Assembly (NCBI GenBank): GCA_964250215.1
Contig: CAXUEX010000010.1
Coordinates: forward strand, 1 to 37,343
Direction of reading: 5' to 3'
DNA from: DAIDJM01 sp964250215
GTDB lineage: Bacteria; Pseudomonadota; Alphaproteobacteria; Acetobacterales; Acetobacteraceae
Length of the DNA stretch: 37,343 bases
Both the position numbers and the translations under genes were made by a program. This document shows positions 7,221 to 14,357 of this stretch, piece after piece (within the stretch, counting starts at the first letter, position 1; each line of letters starts with the position of its first letter). A model generated the notes under the pieces. That model ran no database searches. It had not been told where the DNA came from and worked only from the letters and a program-made list of their open reading frames with translations.

Positions 7221-7427
7221 GTGACGAAAAGCTATCGAATAGCTGCCGCTGCGGATCAAGCCGACCCCGACCGCAACCCGCAGTTCCGCCGCCGCTGGGC
7301 TGACGCGCCACCGCTGCGCGCCTGGCACGCGGACGATGCGCCGAACCGGTTCACGTCGCCCCAGCGCCAGCGCGCCGAAGTCGAATGGCGTGCGCTTGCC
7401 GGCGATCATGGGGAGTTGGCGCCATGA
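7221..7427 (+). CDS. Small hypothetical protein, 68 residues
   Basis: GTG start at 7221 with AAAGGA upstream; the product begins MTKSYRIAAAADQADPDRNP and contains FRRRWADAPPLRAWHADDAP. Basic and tryptophan-bearing, no recognisable domain. Its stop overlaps the ATG of the primase-like gene (ATGA), so the two are probably co-translated. An upstream in-frame extension to 7020 runs antiparallel to coding logic of the HTH gene and is not used. Its position suggests an accessory replication role, but there is no direct evidence. Confidence 0.55.
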   Translation: MTKSYRIAAAADQADPDRNPQFRRRWADAPPLRAWHADDAPNRFTSPQRQRAEVEWRALAGDHGELAP

Positions 7428-8395
7428 CGCCGGACACCGTGACCGTGCTGCGCGCGCGTGGCCGGCGCTTGGCCAAGTTGATCCGCGCCACTGGCGAAGT
7501 GACCGGCTACGATTCCGCCCGCACCTTCGATTTTTTCCGGCTGCCGGTCGCGGACTTGGACGCGCTGGCGCAACTGCTGGCGCGGCTCGCGAGCCGGCCG
7601 GATTGCTGCGTTGTGCGCGGCGAACCGATTGGCCCCGTGCGCAACGTGCGCCGGTTGCTGCACCCCGACCCCGTGACCGGCGATGCCGCCACGCTCCGCG
7701 AATGCCCGCGCCGCTGGCTGGCGCTGGACATGGAGGGCATTGCGCTGTTGCCGGACGTTCCGGCAAGCCACTTACTGGGCTGCGCAAGGCTGGCGACCGC
7801 CACGCTTCCCGCAGCGTTCGGGCAAGCCGCTTGCATCGTGCAGGCGTCAGCGTCGCACGGCTTCCGCCCCGACATGCGCCTGCGGCTGTGGTTCTGGTGC
7901 TCCCGCCCGCTATCCGGTCCCGAAGTGAAACGCTGGCTTGCCGGCACGCCGGCCGATCCCTCGATCTTCGGCGCGGCGCAACCGATCTACACCGCCACGC
8001 CCGTAATCTCGGCGGGCGTGAGAGACCCCCTGGGAACCCGCCTGACGGCGCTGCCCGGCGCGCCGCTGCTGCACCCGCCCTCGCCCGCTGCGCTGGCGCC
8101 ACCGCCACGCCCTGCCGCGCCCGCAACACCACCGCCACGCATGGGCGACCGCTACCTTGACGCGGCGCTTGTTTCGGCTGTGCAGCGGATCGCCTCGGCG
8201 GACAAGCGGCATCCGGTGATCCTTTCGGAAGCCCGGAGCCTCGCCCGTTTCGTGCGCGCCGGCACGCTAAGCGAAGGCTTGTTCATGTCCGTGCTGCGGC
8301 GCGCGGGCAAGGCTGCCGGGAAGAACGACCCAGGCGAATTGGAGAGCATTGCAGCATGGGCGCTCGCCAACGCCGGGGAGGCCGCCCGTGTTTGA
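7424..8395 (+). CDS. Putative primase/replication protein
   Basis: 323 residues. The N-terminal 210 residues resemble archaeo-eukaryotic-type primase/polymerase modules of mobile elements: a beta strand ending in LALDMEG (LDME at 101-104, candidate metal ligands), then ASASHGFRPDMRLRLWFW (candidate small-x-His motif at 142-146), then GAAQPIYTATPVI. A proline/alanine linker (217-240) joins a helical C-terminal domain (SEARSLARFVRAGTLSEGLF) like those that follow primases. It would prime replication of the excised element. It overlaps the DUF3987 gene by 8 nt, the usual primase-helicase pairing. The primase call rests on motif shape and context, not on a clear family match. Confidence 0.6.
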   Translation: MTPDTVTVLRARGRRLAKLIRATGEVTGYDSARTFDFFRLPVADLDALAQLLARLASRPDCCVVRGEPIGPVRNVRRLLHPDPVTGDAATLRECPRRWLALDMEGIALLPDVPASHLLGCARLATATLPAAFGQAACIVQASASHGFRPDMRLRLWFWCSRPLSGPEVKRWLAGTPADPSIFGAAQPIYTATPVISAGVRDPLGTRLTALPGAPLLHPPSPAALAPPPRPAAPATPPPRMGDRYLDAALVSAVQRIASADKRHPVILSEARSLARFVRAGTLSEGLFMSVLRRAGKAAGKNDPGELESIAAWALANAGEAARV

Positions 8396-9932
8396 TGCTT
8401 TGACAAACCAACAGCCCGACGCTGAGGCGATTGTCGCGGCTGCCCGCGCCGATGTTCCGCCGCTTTGGGGCGAGCCCGACATGGGCGTCTTGCGCAACCA
8501 TCGACGCACGCCGCCGCCGCTTCCGTTGGAGGTGTTCGGCGCGGCGTGGCGCCAATGGATTGAAGGCGCCGCCGCCAGCGCCGCCGCATGTCCGCCCGAT
8601 TACGTAGCCCTGCCGCTGCTATCTGCTGCATCGGCGCTGATTGGCAACGCACGCTGGGCACAAGCCGGCCCCGGCTGGTGCGAGCCGCCACACCTTTGGA
8701 CCTGCGTTGTCGGCGACTCGGGCAGCAGCAAGAGCTCCGGAAGTGACTGCCTCCTGCGCGACGTGCTGCCGGAGATAGAGCGCCAGATGCAGGGGGATTT
8801 TCCCGATCGGCTGCGCGATTGGCAGGCGATGGACGAAGCCCACAAAGCTGCGCTGGCGCAATGGCAGGCGGACGTGAAAACCGCGCAGAAGCTGGGCAAT
8901 TCGCCACCGCTGCCACCCGCTGAAACCGTGCCGCCTGAACCCGCGCAACCGCGACTGCGGCAGAATGACGTGACCGTTGAGAAATTGGCGACTCTGTTGG
9001 CGACTGCCGCGCCCAAGGGTCTCTTGGTCGCGCGCGATGAATTCGCGGGGTGGCTGCTGGGCATGAACGCCTACAACGATGCCGGGCGAGCGTTCTGGAT
9101 CGAAGCCTATGGCGGGCGGCCCTATCGCGTGGAACGCCAGAAACACCCGGAGCCGATCACGGTGCCGCACCTAGCGGTCGCGGTTTCGGGCGGCACGCAA
9201 CCCGAGAAGCTGGCGGAATTGTTCCGTGAAGCGGATGATGGCTTGTTCGCGCGGATCGCTTGGGCATGGCCCGAACCGGTGCCGTTCCGTCTCGGAGCGG
9301 TTGCGCCCGATCCGGCTTTCGCGATCAACGCAATGGACCGGCTGCGCATCTTGGATATGACTCCCGGCGAGGAAGGCCGCCCGCCGCGTCCGCTCATGGT
9401 GCCGGTGGCGGCTGACGGGCTGGCGATGCTGGAACAATTCGCCCGCGCCATGCAGCAGCGGCAGGGCGAGGCTGGCGGGCTGATGCGCTCCGCCTACGGC
9501 AAGGCCCGTGGCCTGGCGTTGCGGCTTGCGCTGGTGCTGACGCTGCTGCGCTGGTGCGGCAAGCCCGGCATGGCGCCACCGCCCGACTTGATAGATGCCG
9601 CCGCACTCGCCGCCGCGTGCGACCTCGTGGACGAATATTTTATGCCGATGGCAGAACGGGTGTTCGGCGATGCCGCGTGCCCGGCGGTGGATCGGAACGC
9701 GGCCACGCTGGCCCGGTGGATCGTGCGGGAACGACCCGAAGCCGTTCACGTCCGCGAGCTACAGCGCAAGGTGCGGCTTCCGGGGCTGGGCACGGCTGAC
9801 GCGATCAAGGAAGCCGCTGCGGCGCTGATAGAGGCCGGATGGCTTTGCGAGCCGCCGGCCAGCACCCAGCAAGGCCGCGCTGCGGTCGCCTATCCGGTCA
9901 ATCCTTCGGTCCGGGAGGCGGCGCATGGGTAG
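8388..9932 (+). CDS. DUF3987 helicase-like ATPase
   Basis: 514 residues from a GTG at 8388 that has GGGAGG 7 nt upstream; a longer in-frame reading from 8349 lacks such a site. A Walker A loop VVGDSGSSKSSGSD lies at 108-120, and ARDEFAGWLLGM is a likely Walker B region, then AVSGGTQPEKL and RIAWAWPEPVPF as in DUF3987 proteins. These accompany primases in phages and integrative elements and are thought to be replicative helicases. The C-terminal segment (VRELQRKVRLPGLGTADAIK) looks like a winged helix. Together with the preceding gene it forms a replication module. Confidence 0.82.
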   Translation: MFDALTNQQPDAEAIVAAARADVPPLWGEPDMGVLRNHRRTPPPLPLEVFGAAWRQWIEGAAASAAACPPDYVALPLLSAASALIGNARWAQAGPGWCEPPHLWTCVVGDSGSSKSSGSDCLLRDVLPEIERQMQGDFPDRLRDWQAMDEAHKAALAQWQADVKTAQKLGNSPPLPPAETVPPEPAQPRLRQNDVTVEKLATLLATAAPKGLLVARDEFAGWLLGMNAYNDAGRAFWIEAYGGRPYRVERQKHPEPITVPHLAVAVSGGTQPEKLAELFREADDGLFARIAWAWPEPVPFRLGAVAPDPAFAINAMDRLRILDMTPGEEGRPPRPLMVPVAADGLAMLEQFARAMQQRQGEAGGLMRSAYGKARGLALRLALVLTLLRWCGKPGMAPPPDLIDAAALAAACDLVDEYFMPMAERVFGDAACPAVDRNAATLARWIVRERPEAVHVRELQRKVRLPGLGTADAIKEAAAALIEAGWLCEPPASTQQGRAAVAYPVNPSVREAAHG

Positions 9933-10311
9933 GTGGAGCGCCCTCCTTCCCGCTCTTTCCAGGGCTGACACAGCGGACACAGCGGACACAAAGGGGGCGC
10001 CAGGGTCTGCCAACGGGGTTTGTGTCCGCAGTGTCCGCTGTGTCACGGGTGTAGAAAAGCCGGAGCCGGAGACCGAAGCCGCTCCGGCGGACACTGCGGA
10101 AGCCGAAGCCGCCCGCGAAGAACGGCTGGCAATCGAGGCCGAACGCCGCTTGCCGCCGCCCGGCAGCCCGGAGCGGCAGCGGCTTGACGCGAAACAAGCC
10201 CGGACGGTGGCGGGACTGCTGCACGCCGCACGGTGGCCGGCTGTGAGGACTGGCGCCGCCAATACGCGCGTGCGCGCGAGGCCGGGCGTTCCGGTTTGCA
10301 CGCGCCCATGA
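9925..10311 (+). CDS. Small hypothetical protein containing the DTADTADTK repeat
   Basis: 128-residue reading that begins inside the helicase gene end (ATG overlaps its stop). Residues 15-22 (DTADTADT) are the translation of one 27-bp DNA repeat and VCVRSVRCV that of its inverted copy, so these parts are probably dictated by DNA function. The middle part (EAAREERLAIEAERRLPPPG) is plausible protein. The C-terminus becomes arginine-rich noise; another frame from 10233 to 10337 encodes a more protein-like tail (GCEDWRRQYARAREAGR), so a separate small gene or a frameshift is possible there. Confidence 0.4.
   Translation: MGRWSALLPALSRADTADTADTKGAPGSANGVCVRSVRCVTGVEKPEPETEAAPADTAEAEAAREERLAIEAERRLPPPGSPERQRLDAKQARTVAGLLHAARWPAVRTGAANTRVRARPGVPVCTRP
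9966..9992 (+). repeat. 27-bp repeat, copy 2
   Basis: Tandem 9-bp units GACACAGCG, GACACAGCG, then GACACAAAG. It forms an inverted pair with 10019-10045 (26 of 27 complementary positions, 26-bp spacer), so a long hairpin or cruciform is possible. Confidence 0.8.
10019..10045 (-). repeat. 27-bp repeat, copy 3 (inverted)
   Basis: Reads TTTGTGTCCGCAGTGTCCGC onward on the plus strand. Its reverse complement is identical to copy 1 at 5258-5284. A short remnant (GCGGACACTGCGGA) lies nearby at about 10088-10101. Confidence 0.8.
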
Positions 10312-10340
10312 ACCCAAGCGAACGCCCCCGCACATAGAGC

Positions 10341-10368
10341 TTGCGCAAAGCCAATAGGAGCGTATAGA
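10341..10368 (+). promoter_or_regulatory. Candidate promoter of the serine recombinase gene
   Basis: TTGCGC (10341-10346), a 16-bp spacer, and TATAGA (10363-10368) make a reasonable sigma-70 promoter 30 nt before the recombinase start. ATAGAG-TTGC occurs twice, 30 bp apart (from about 10334 and 10364), suggesting an operator or a recombinase-binding site over the promoter. Confidence 0.4.
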
Positions 10369-10398
10369 GTTTGCTTATCGAGATTGAGGGCAGGGGCG

Positions 10399-11067
10399 AT
10401 GCGGCAGGTTGTAGCCTATCTCCGGGTTTCCACGGGCAAGCAGGGCCGCAGCGGCTTGGGTATCGAGGCGCAGCGTGACGCCATTGCCCGCTTCGCCGCC
10501 GCCGAAAGTTGCGCGGTGCTGGCTGAGCATATCGAGGTTGAAACCGGCAAAGGCAGCGATGCCCTGGAACGCCGGCCGAAGCTGGCGGCGGCGCTGGCCC
10601 AAGCCAAGCGGGCAAAGGCGCCCGTGATCGTGGCCAAGCTGTGCCGCCTCTCCCGCGACGTGGCCTTTATCTCCGGCCTGATGGCGCAGCGTGTGGCCTT
10701 CATCGTGGCCGAGCTGGGCGCCGATGCCGACCCGTTCATGCTGCACGTCTATGCGGCACTCGCCGAGAAGGAACGGGCGATGATCGCGGACCGCACCCGC
10801 GCCGCCCTGGCCGCCAAGAAGGCGCAAGGCGCCACGCTGGGCAACCGCCGCAACCTGCCCGAAGCGCAAGCCGCCGGCGCCGCCGCGAACCGGGCCGGTG
10901 CCGACGCTTTCGCCGCCAACGTGCTGCCGATCGTGCGCCAGATACAGGCGAGCGGCGCCACCACGCTCCGGGCGATCGCCGAAGCCCTCAACGCACGCGG
11001 CATCCGCACGGCGCGCGGCGGCGCATGGCACGACAGCACGGTGCGGAACCTCCTCGCCCGTGCATAG
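10399..11067 (+). CDS. Small serine recombinase (resolvase/invertase family)
   Basis: 222 residues starting MRQVVAYLRVSTGKQGRSGL, with nucleophile Ser11 in RVSTGKQ, the conserved ARFAAAE region, LCRLSRD and the EKERAMIADRTR helix of the catalytic domain. The C-terminal 40 residues (TTLRAIAEALNARGIRTARG, then WHDSTVRNLL) are a short recombinase-type DNA-binding domain. It is far shorter than large serine integrases, so a resolvase, invertase or excision-control role is more likely than integration. ATG at 10399 follows GAGGGCAGGGG; an upstream TTG at 10384 is less likely. It is the last gene, 116 bp from the attR-like repeat, opposite the tyrosine integrase. Confidence 0.88.
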   Translation: MRQVVAYLRVSTGKQGRSGLGIEAQRDAIARFAAAESCAVLAEHIEVETGKGSDALERRPKLAAALAQAKRAKAPVIVAKLCRLSRDVAFISGLMAQRVAFIVAELGADADPFMLHVYAALAEKERAMIADRTRAALAAKKAQGATLGNRRNLPEAQAAGAAANRAGADAFAANVLPIVRQIQASGATTLRAIAEALNARGIRTARGGAWHDSTVRNLLARA

Positions 11068-11087
11068 CCGCAAAATCCTTTCGTATC

Positions 11088-11121
11088 CGTTCGCTGCCAG
11101 CCGGCCACTTGAGTAGGGGAA
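11088..11121 (+). repeat. Right copy of the 34-bp element-end repeat
   Basis: Matches 3889-3922 at 27 of 34 positions in direct orientation: CGTTCGCT, CAGCCGG and TAGGGGAA are all kept. It lies just after the recombinase gene and 62 bp before the attR-like repeat. Confidence 0.55.
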
Positions 11122-11183
11122 AGAACAGGGGAAAACCTTTCGTGCCGATAATTTCCTAGGTGTTTTCAAAGGCTTGCAGGTCA

Positions 11184-11208
11184 GGTTCGACGGACACCCC
11201 CTCCGCCA
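11184..11208 (+). repeat. attR-like diverged tRNA-Ser tail
   Basis: GGTTCGA at the start and CTCCGCCA at the end match the tRNA-Ser 3' end, 20 of 25 overall with no gap. The T stem no longer pairs, so it is not part of a working tRNA. It marks the probable right boundary; the identical core for crossover may be only the last 8 nt. Confidence 0.55.
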
Positions 11209-11231
11209 TCTCGTCCTTGGTCCAGCCCGGC

Positions 11232-12501
11232 GACATAGGTGACATTCTGTTCCTAAGACATGGGTGACAATCTCGTGCCGAACGGGTTGTCGATGGGTTG
11301 CAGGGTTTTTTGCTCCAGGTCGATGTAGCCGAGATCGTAGTGCATGAAGCTGATCAGCCAAATGCCGTCGTCGACCTCCTTGAGGCCGAGTTTCTGGCCG
11401 GCGAGTACGGTGGAGATGTTGATTTTCTTGCGATGCATGCAGATGCGTCCGCATGCGGTGACGGTGTATTCGCGATCGTGCAGCGGGTATTCGAGGTCGG
11501 GCAGGCCGAAGTAAGGTTTGCTTGACAAGGTGTAGAGGTCGGCTGGCCGTTTCATCCCGAGCGCTTCGTGTGGCCGTTCGGTGTTGAATTCCTGCGCGAA
11601 GTCGTCGAAGCGGGCCTGTTGCTGCAGGCTGTTCATGCCGGGCGGGCGGGTTGTTTCGCGCTTGAGCGTCAGATGCATGCGCTCATGGCGGCCGTTCTGC
11701 TGCGGATTGCCGGGCTTGATGCGCTCGATGGCGATGCCGAGGCGGAGCCACCAGACGGCGAGCTTGGAGAGGTTGAACAGCGCGTTCGGGCTGGCGAACG
11801 GCACGCCGTTGTCGGAGCGGATGGCGTCCGGCAGGCCGCGCTCGGCGAACAGGCGCTGGAAGGCGGCGATGGCGCCGTCTTCGCGGACGGAGTCCAGCGC
11901 CTCGCAGAGCAGCAGGAAGCGCGAGGCGTGGTCGGTGACGGTGAGCGGATAGCAGTAGCGGGTGTTGCCGAGGCGGAACTCGCCTTTGAAGTCGGCGCAC
12001 CAGAGATCGTTCGGTTTGTTCCCGGCGGACAAGTGGGTGCCTTGGGCGCGGTTGCGGCGGCGGCCGATTCGGGTGACCAGGCCGTGTCGGTCGAGCACGG
12101 CGTGGACGGTGCTTTGGGCGGGCACGCGCAGGTCGCCAGGCAGGCGGCGGACCAGCAGCTCGCGGATTTTGCGGGCGCCCCAGTGGGGCTTGCCATGCTT
12201 GAGGCTGACGACGAGGCGCTCGATCTGCGGCGGCAGCTGGTTGGCGTAGCGGACCGCCGGCGGGATCGGTCGGTCAGGGCGGCGCTGCCCTCGTCCTTGT
12301 AGCGGCTGAGGATTTTGTAGCCGGTCTTCCGGGAGATGCCGAACTCCCGGCAGACGTCGGTCATCGCCTCTCCCTCGAGGAGGCGGGCGACAAAGCGGAG
12401 ACGTTCGTCCATGGCCGAACATGCTTTCCACGGCATCCACACCTCCCCCGGACAGGGGGAAAGTGTTACCCATGTGTCCGGAACGCGATGTCACCTATGT
12501 C
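11232..12501 (-). mobile_element. IS481-family insertion sequence
   Basis: About 1.27 kb bounded by inverted repeats whose outer 14 nt, GACATAGGTGACAT, are identical (11232-11245 and the complement of 12488-12501), with further matches inward (TTCC, ACATGGGT). It contains a single transposase gene on the minus strand. It lies 23 bp past the attR-like repeat. No obvious target-site duplication was seen next to the repeats, so the exact ends may be a few bases further out. Confidence 0.8.
11253..12436 (-). pseudogene. IS481-family transposase, frameshifted
   Basis: DDE transposase. The N-terminal frame starts MPWKACSAMDERLRFVARLL with the HTH region DVCREFGISRKTGYKILSRY and runs to LTDRSRR; the rest (RYANQLPPQIERLV onward) is in another frame. 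The switch is at about 12252-12262, where CGGCGG stands where an extra base would restore a continuous SRRPVRYANQ reading. The catalytic domain is otherwise complete: LWCADFKGEF, SDNGVPF and the HERMHLTLK glutamate are visible. A one-base loss, or a sequencing error, is the simplest reading; no slippery heptamer for programmed frameshifting is seen. Confidence 0.85.
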
Positions 12502-12588
12502 TCGGGTCGCACACCTTATAACCAATTGAGATTTCGCTCTTCTACGCTTCCAGAGGCTGTGTGGCCTACGCTTCAAAGCAGGATGACT

Positions 12589-12828
12589 TCAGGTTGGGCC
12601 ATCGCCAGAGTTTGTGAGATAGCGGCTGCATTCGTCGGATGTGTAGGTTTCGAGGAGCTGGCCGATGGTGGCGCAGACGGCCTCGCGACTGCGGGCGGCG
12701 GCCTTGCGCAGCATGTGTTTGAGTTTGGCGAAGACCTGCTCGATCGGGTTGAGGTCCGGTAAGTATTTTGGCAGCAGAAAGAGCTTGGCGCCGGTCTGCC
12801 GGATCGCCTGGCGCACGGCGCTGCCCTC
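12589..12828 (-). pseudogene. IS630-family transposase, C-terminal fragment
   Basis: Only the last 80 or so residues remain: AVRQAIRQTGAKLFLLPKYL, then PDLNPIEQVFAKLKHMLRKA with the final catalytic glutamate of the DDE domain, and the family ending ECSRYLTNSGDGPT. The N-terminal three quarters are missing. At about 12827 the sequence passes abruptly into a MmcQ/YjbR-type gene on the other strand, so the fragment entered that gene and later lost most of itself. 12502-12588 is probably the IS end; nothing else is seen there. Confidence 0.82.
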
Positions 12829-12995
12829 TGGAACAAAAGGCGTTCCTCAACCAGGCCGAACCGGCGATTTTCTTTGAAACCGATCACTACCGCGGTTACG
12901 ACGCGGTGCTGATGCGCCTCGCCGCTGCCGACGATGCCACAATCCGCGCCCAGCTGCCCGAAGCCTGCGAAACCGCTCGGCGGAAGCGCCGCTGA
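12828..12995 (+). pseudogene. MmcQ/YjbR-type protein, 3' remnant
   Basis: 55 residues from LEQKAFLNQAEPAIFFETDH through YRGYDAVLMRLAAADDATIR to the stop. This is the C-terminal half of MmcQ/YjbR-family proteins, whose FF-TDHY-GYPAVL motif is characteristic. The N-terminal half is absent upstream, replaced by the IS630 fragment. No start codon with a ribosome-binding site serves the remnant, so it is a dead gene. It ends 5 bp from the converging FadL-type gene. Confidence 0.75.
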
Positions 12996-13000
12996 TCGGT

Positions 13001-14332
13001 TCAGAACCGCAGCTTTAGTCCCGCCGAAAATGTGTCGATCTGGTTGCGATACTGGCCAGTAAGCAACCCAGCCGGCAGTTGCAGATTGTTCGCCAGCGTC
13101 GGCCCTGTGGCCGCAATCGTCGAGGTCAGCCCAAAATAATGATTGTAGCCAAAGCCGAGCGAAGTGCTCCGGTTGATTTGACAGCTCGCCCCCAAACCCA
13201 GCAGCACGCGCGAGTCCGTGGGAATTTGCGCCTGGCGCTGTGCCGCGTCGAACGGATTCTGATCGAAGCCGGCACCCGCCTGCAGCAGCAGCCGCTTCTG
13301 CCAAACCGGCCGGTAAGCCGCGCCCAGTGACGCGAAAATGGCATTGTGAAAACCGAACTGGCTCACGATCGGCCGGTTGCCGTTCTCGGTCACCACCGTG
13401 ATGTTATTGAAAACCTGCCAATGCGTCCAGATGGCCTCGCCCATCAGCGACCATTCGGACGAGAGTTCGTGCGTGATGCTGGCATCCACGTTGTCCGGCA
13501 GATTGAACTTTTCATGGCCCTTGGCATACAAATAGCCTGGCGTGTTCTGCTGCCGCAACAGGCTGGCGATCAGCGGGCCAAGCGGGCTCTGCAGCAGGCC
13601 CTGGCTCTGCGCCAAAGTCTGGCGGATATCGACGCGGTGCTCGATGCGCGAACGATAGGTCAGCCCCAGCCGCGTTGCGGCATTGGATTGCCATAGCGCG
13701 CCGAAGCTGTAGCCGAACGCTACATCCGAACCGTGCACGTCGGCCAGAATATCGCCATACTGAAAGCCGAACATCGGCCGCACGGCTTCGGTCTCGCGCA
13801 GGCTGAGATAATCGATCACCGGCCCGCCGCCAATCGAGAAATCCGGCGTGATTGCGTAGGCCAGAGAAGGCTCGGCCTGGATGTCGGTGAGGAAAGAAAC
13901 CAAGGATTGGTAGCGGCCCACCCAATCCTGCGGGTAATCGATGCGCGCCCCAAACGGACTTTTTATCGCCAGTCCCGCGGCCAGATCCGGGCCAAGCTGC
14001 ACCACGTTGAACGTGGCCGCCGTCGCCGCGCCGTCGATCGCGCCCACATTTCGCGCGGCCGCGCCCGCGGCGGCGGGATCGGGAAAGTTGCTGTTCGCGC
14101 CGGTGAAGCGGAAATCCGGATCGATGAAATCGACGCTGCTATCAATCTCGCTACCGCCGATCCGCACCATGCCGGCAGGGTTCGTCCAAGCGGTGCCCGC
14201 ATCCCAGGCTTTCGAGGCCTGGCCGGCATAGGCCGCCGCGTTCTGGTCCGGCGATCCCTCCCACAATTCGAATCCGCCAGCATGCGCCACGGAGGGCAGA
14301 GCCAGCACCATCGCGATGGCCGAACGGATCAT
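13001..14332 (-). CDS. FadL-family outer-membrane transport protein
   Basis: 443-residue outer-membrane beta-barrel of the FadL/OmpP1/TodX family, which lets hydrophobic compounds such as long-chain fatty acids or aromatics pass. A signal peptide (about 1-18, ending SVAHA) leads to GGFELWEGSPDQNAAAYAGQ, matching the FadL N-terminal plug region, then WTNPAGMVR. The C-terminus ends in LKLRF with the terminal Phe needed by the BAM complex. It starts 25 bp after phhA on the same strand, so the two are probably co-transcribed. That pairing suggests an aromatic substrate, which is inference. Confidence 0.88.
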   Translation of the reverse strand: MIRSAIAMVLALPSVAHAGGFELWEGSPDQNAAAYAGQASKAWDAGTAWTNPAGMVRIGGSEIDSSVDFIDPDFRFTGANSNFPDPAAAGAAARNVGAIDGAATAATFNVVQLGPDLAAGLAIKSPFGARIDYPQDWVGRYQSLVSFLTDIQAEPSLAYAITPDFSIGGGPVIDYLSLRETEAVRPMFGFQYGDILADVHGSDVAFGYSFGALWQSNAATRLGLTYRSRIEHRVDIRQTLAQSQGLLQSPLGPLIASLLRQQNTPGYLYAKGHEKFNLPDNVDASITHELSSEWSLMGEAIWTHWQVFNNITVVTENGNRPIVSQFGFHNAIFASLGAAYRPVWQKRLLLQAGAGFDQNPFDAAQRQAQIPTDSRVLLGLGASCQINRSTSLGFGYNHYFGLTSTIAATGPTLANNLQLPAGLLTGQYRNQIDTFSAGLKLRF

Positions 14333-14357
14333 GCGGTGCGAAAACCCCGCGAAGACT

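Noticed and set aside
9898..10335. Minus-strand ORF of 145 residues over the 27-bp repeat region
   Set aside because: Antisense to the helicase end and small ORF; low-complexity arginine/proline content and no ribosome-binding site; the VRCVRCV peptides are the repeat read backwards.
12248..12262. Programmed ribosomal frameshift in the IS481 transposase
   Set aside because: No slippery sequence is present and IS481 transposases are normally one frame; a one-base loss explains it.
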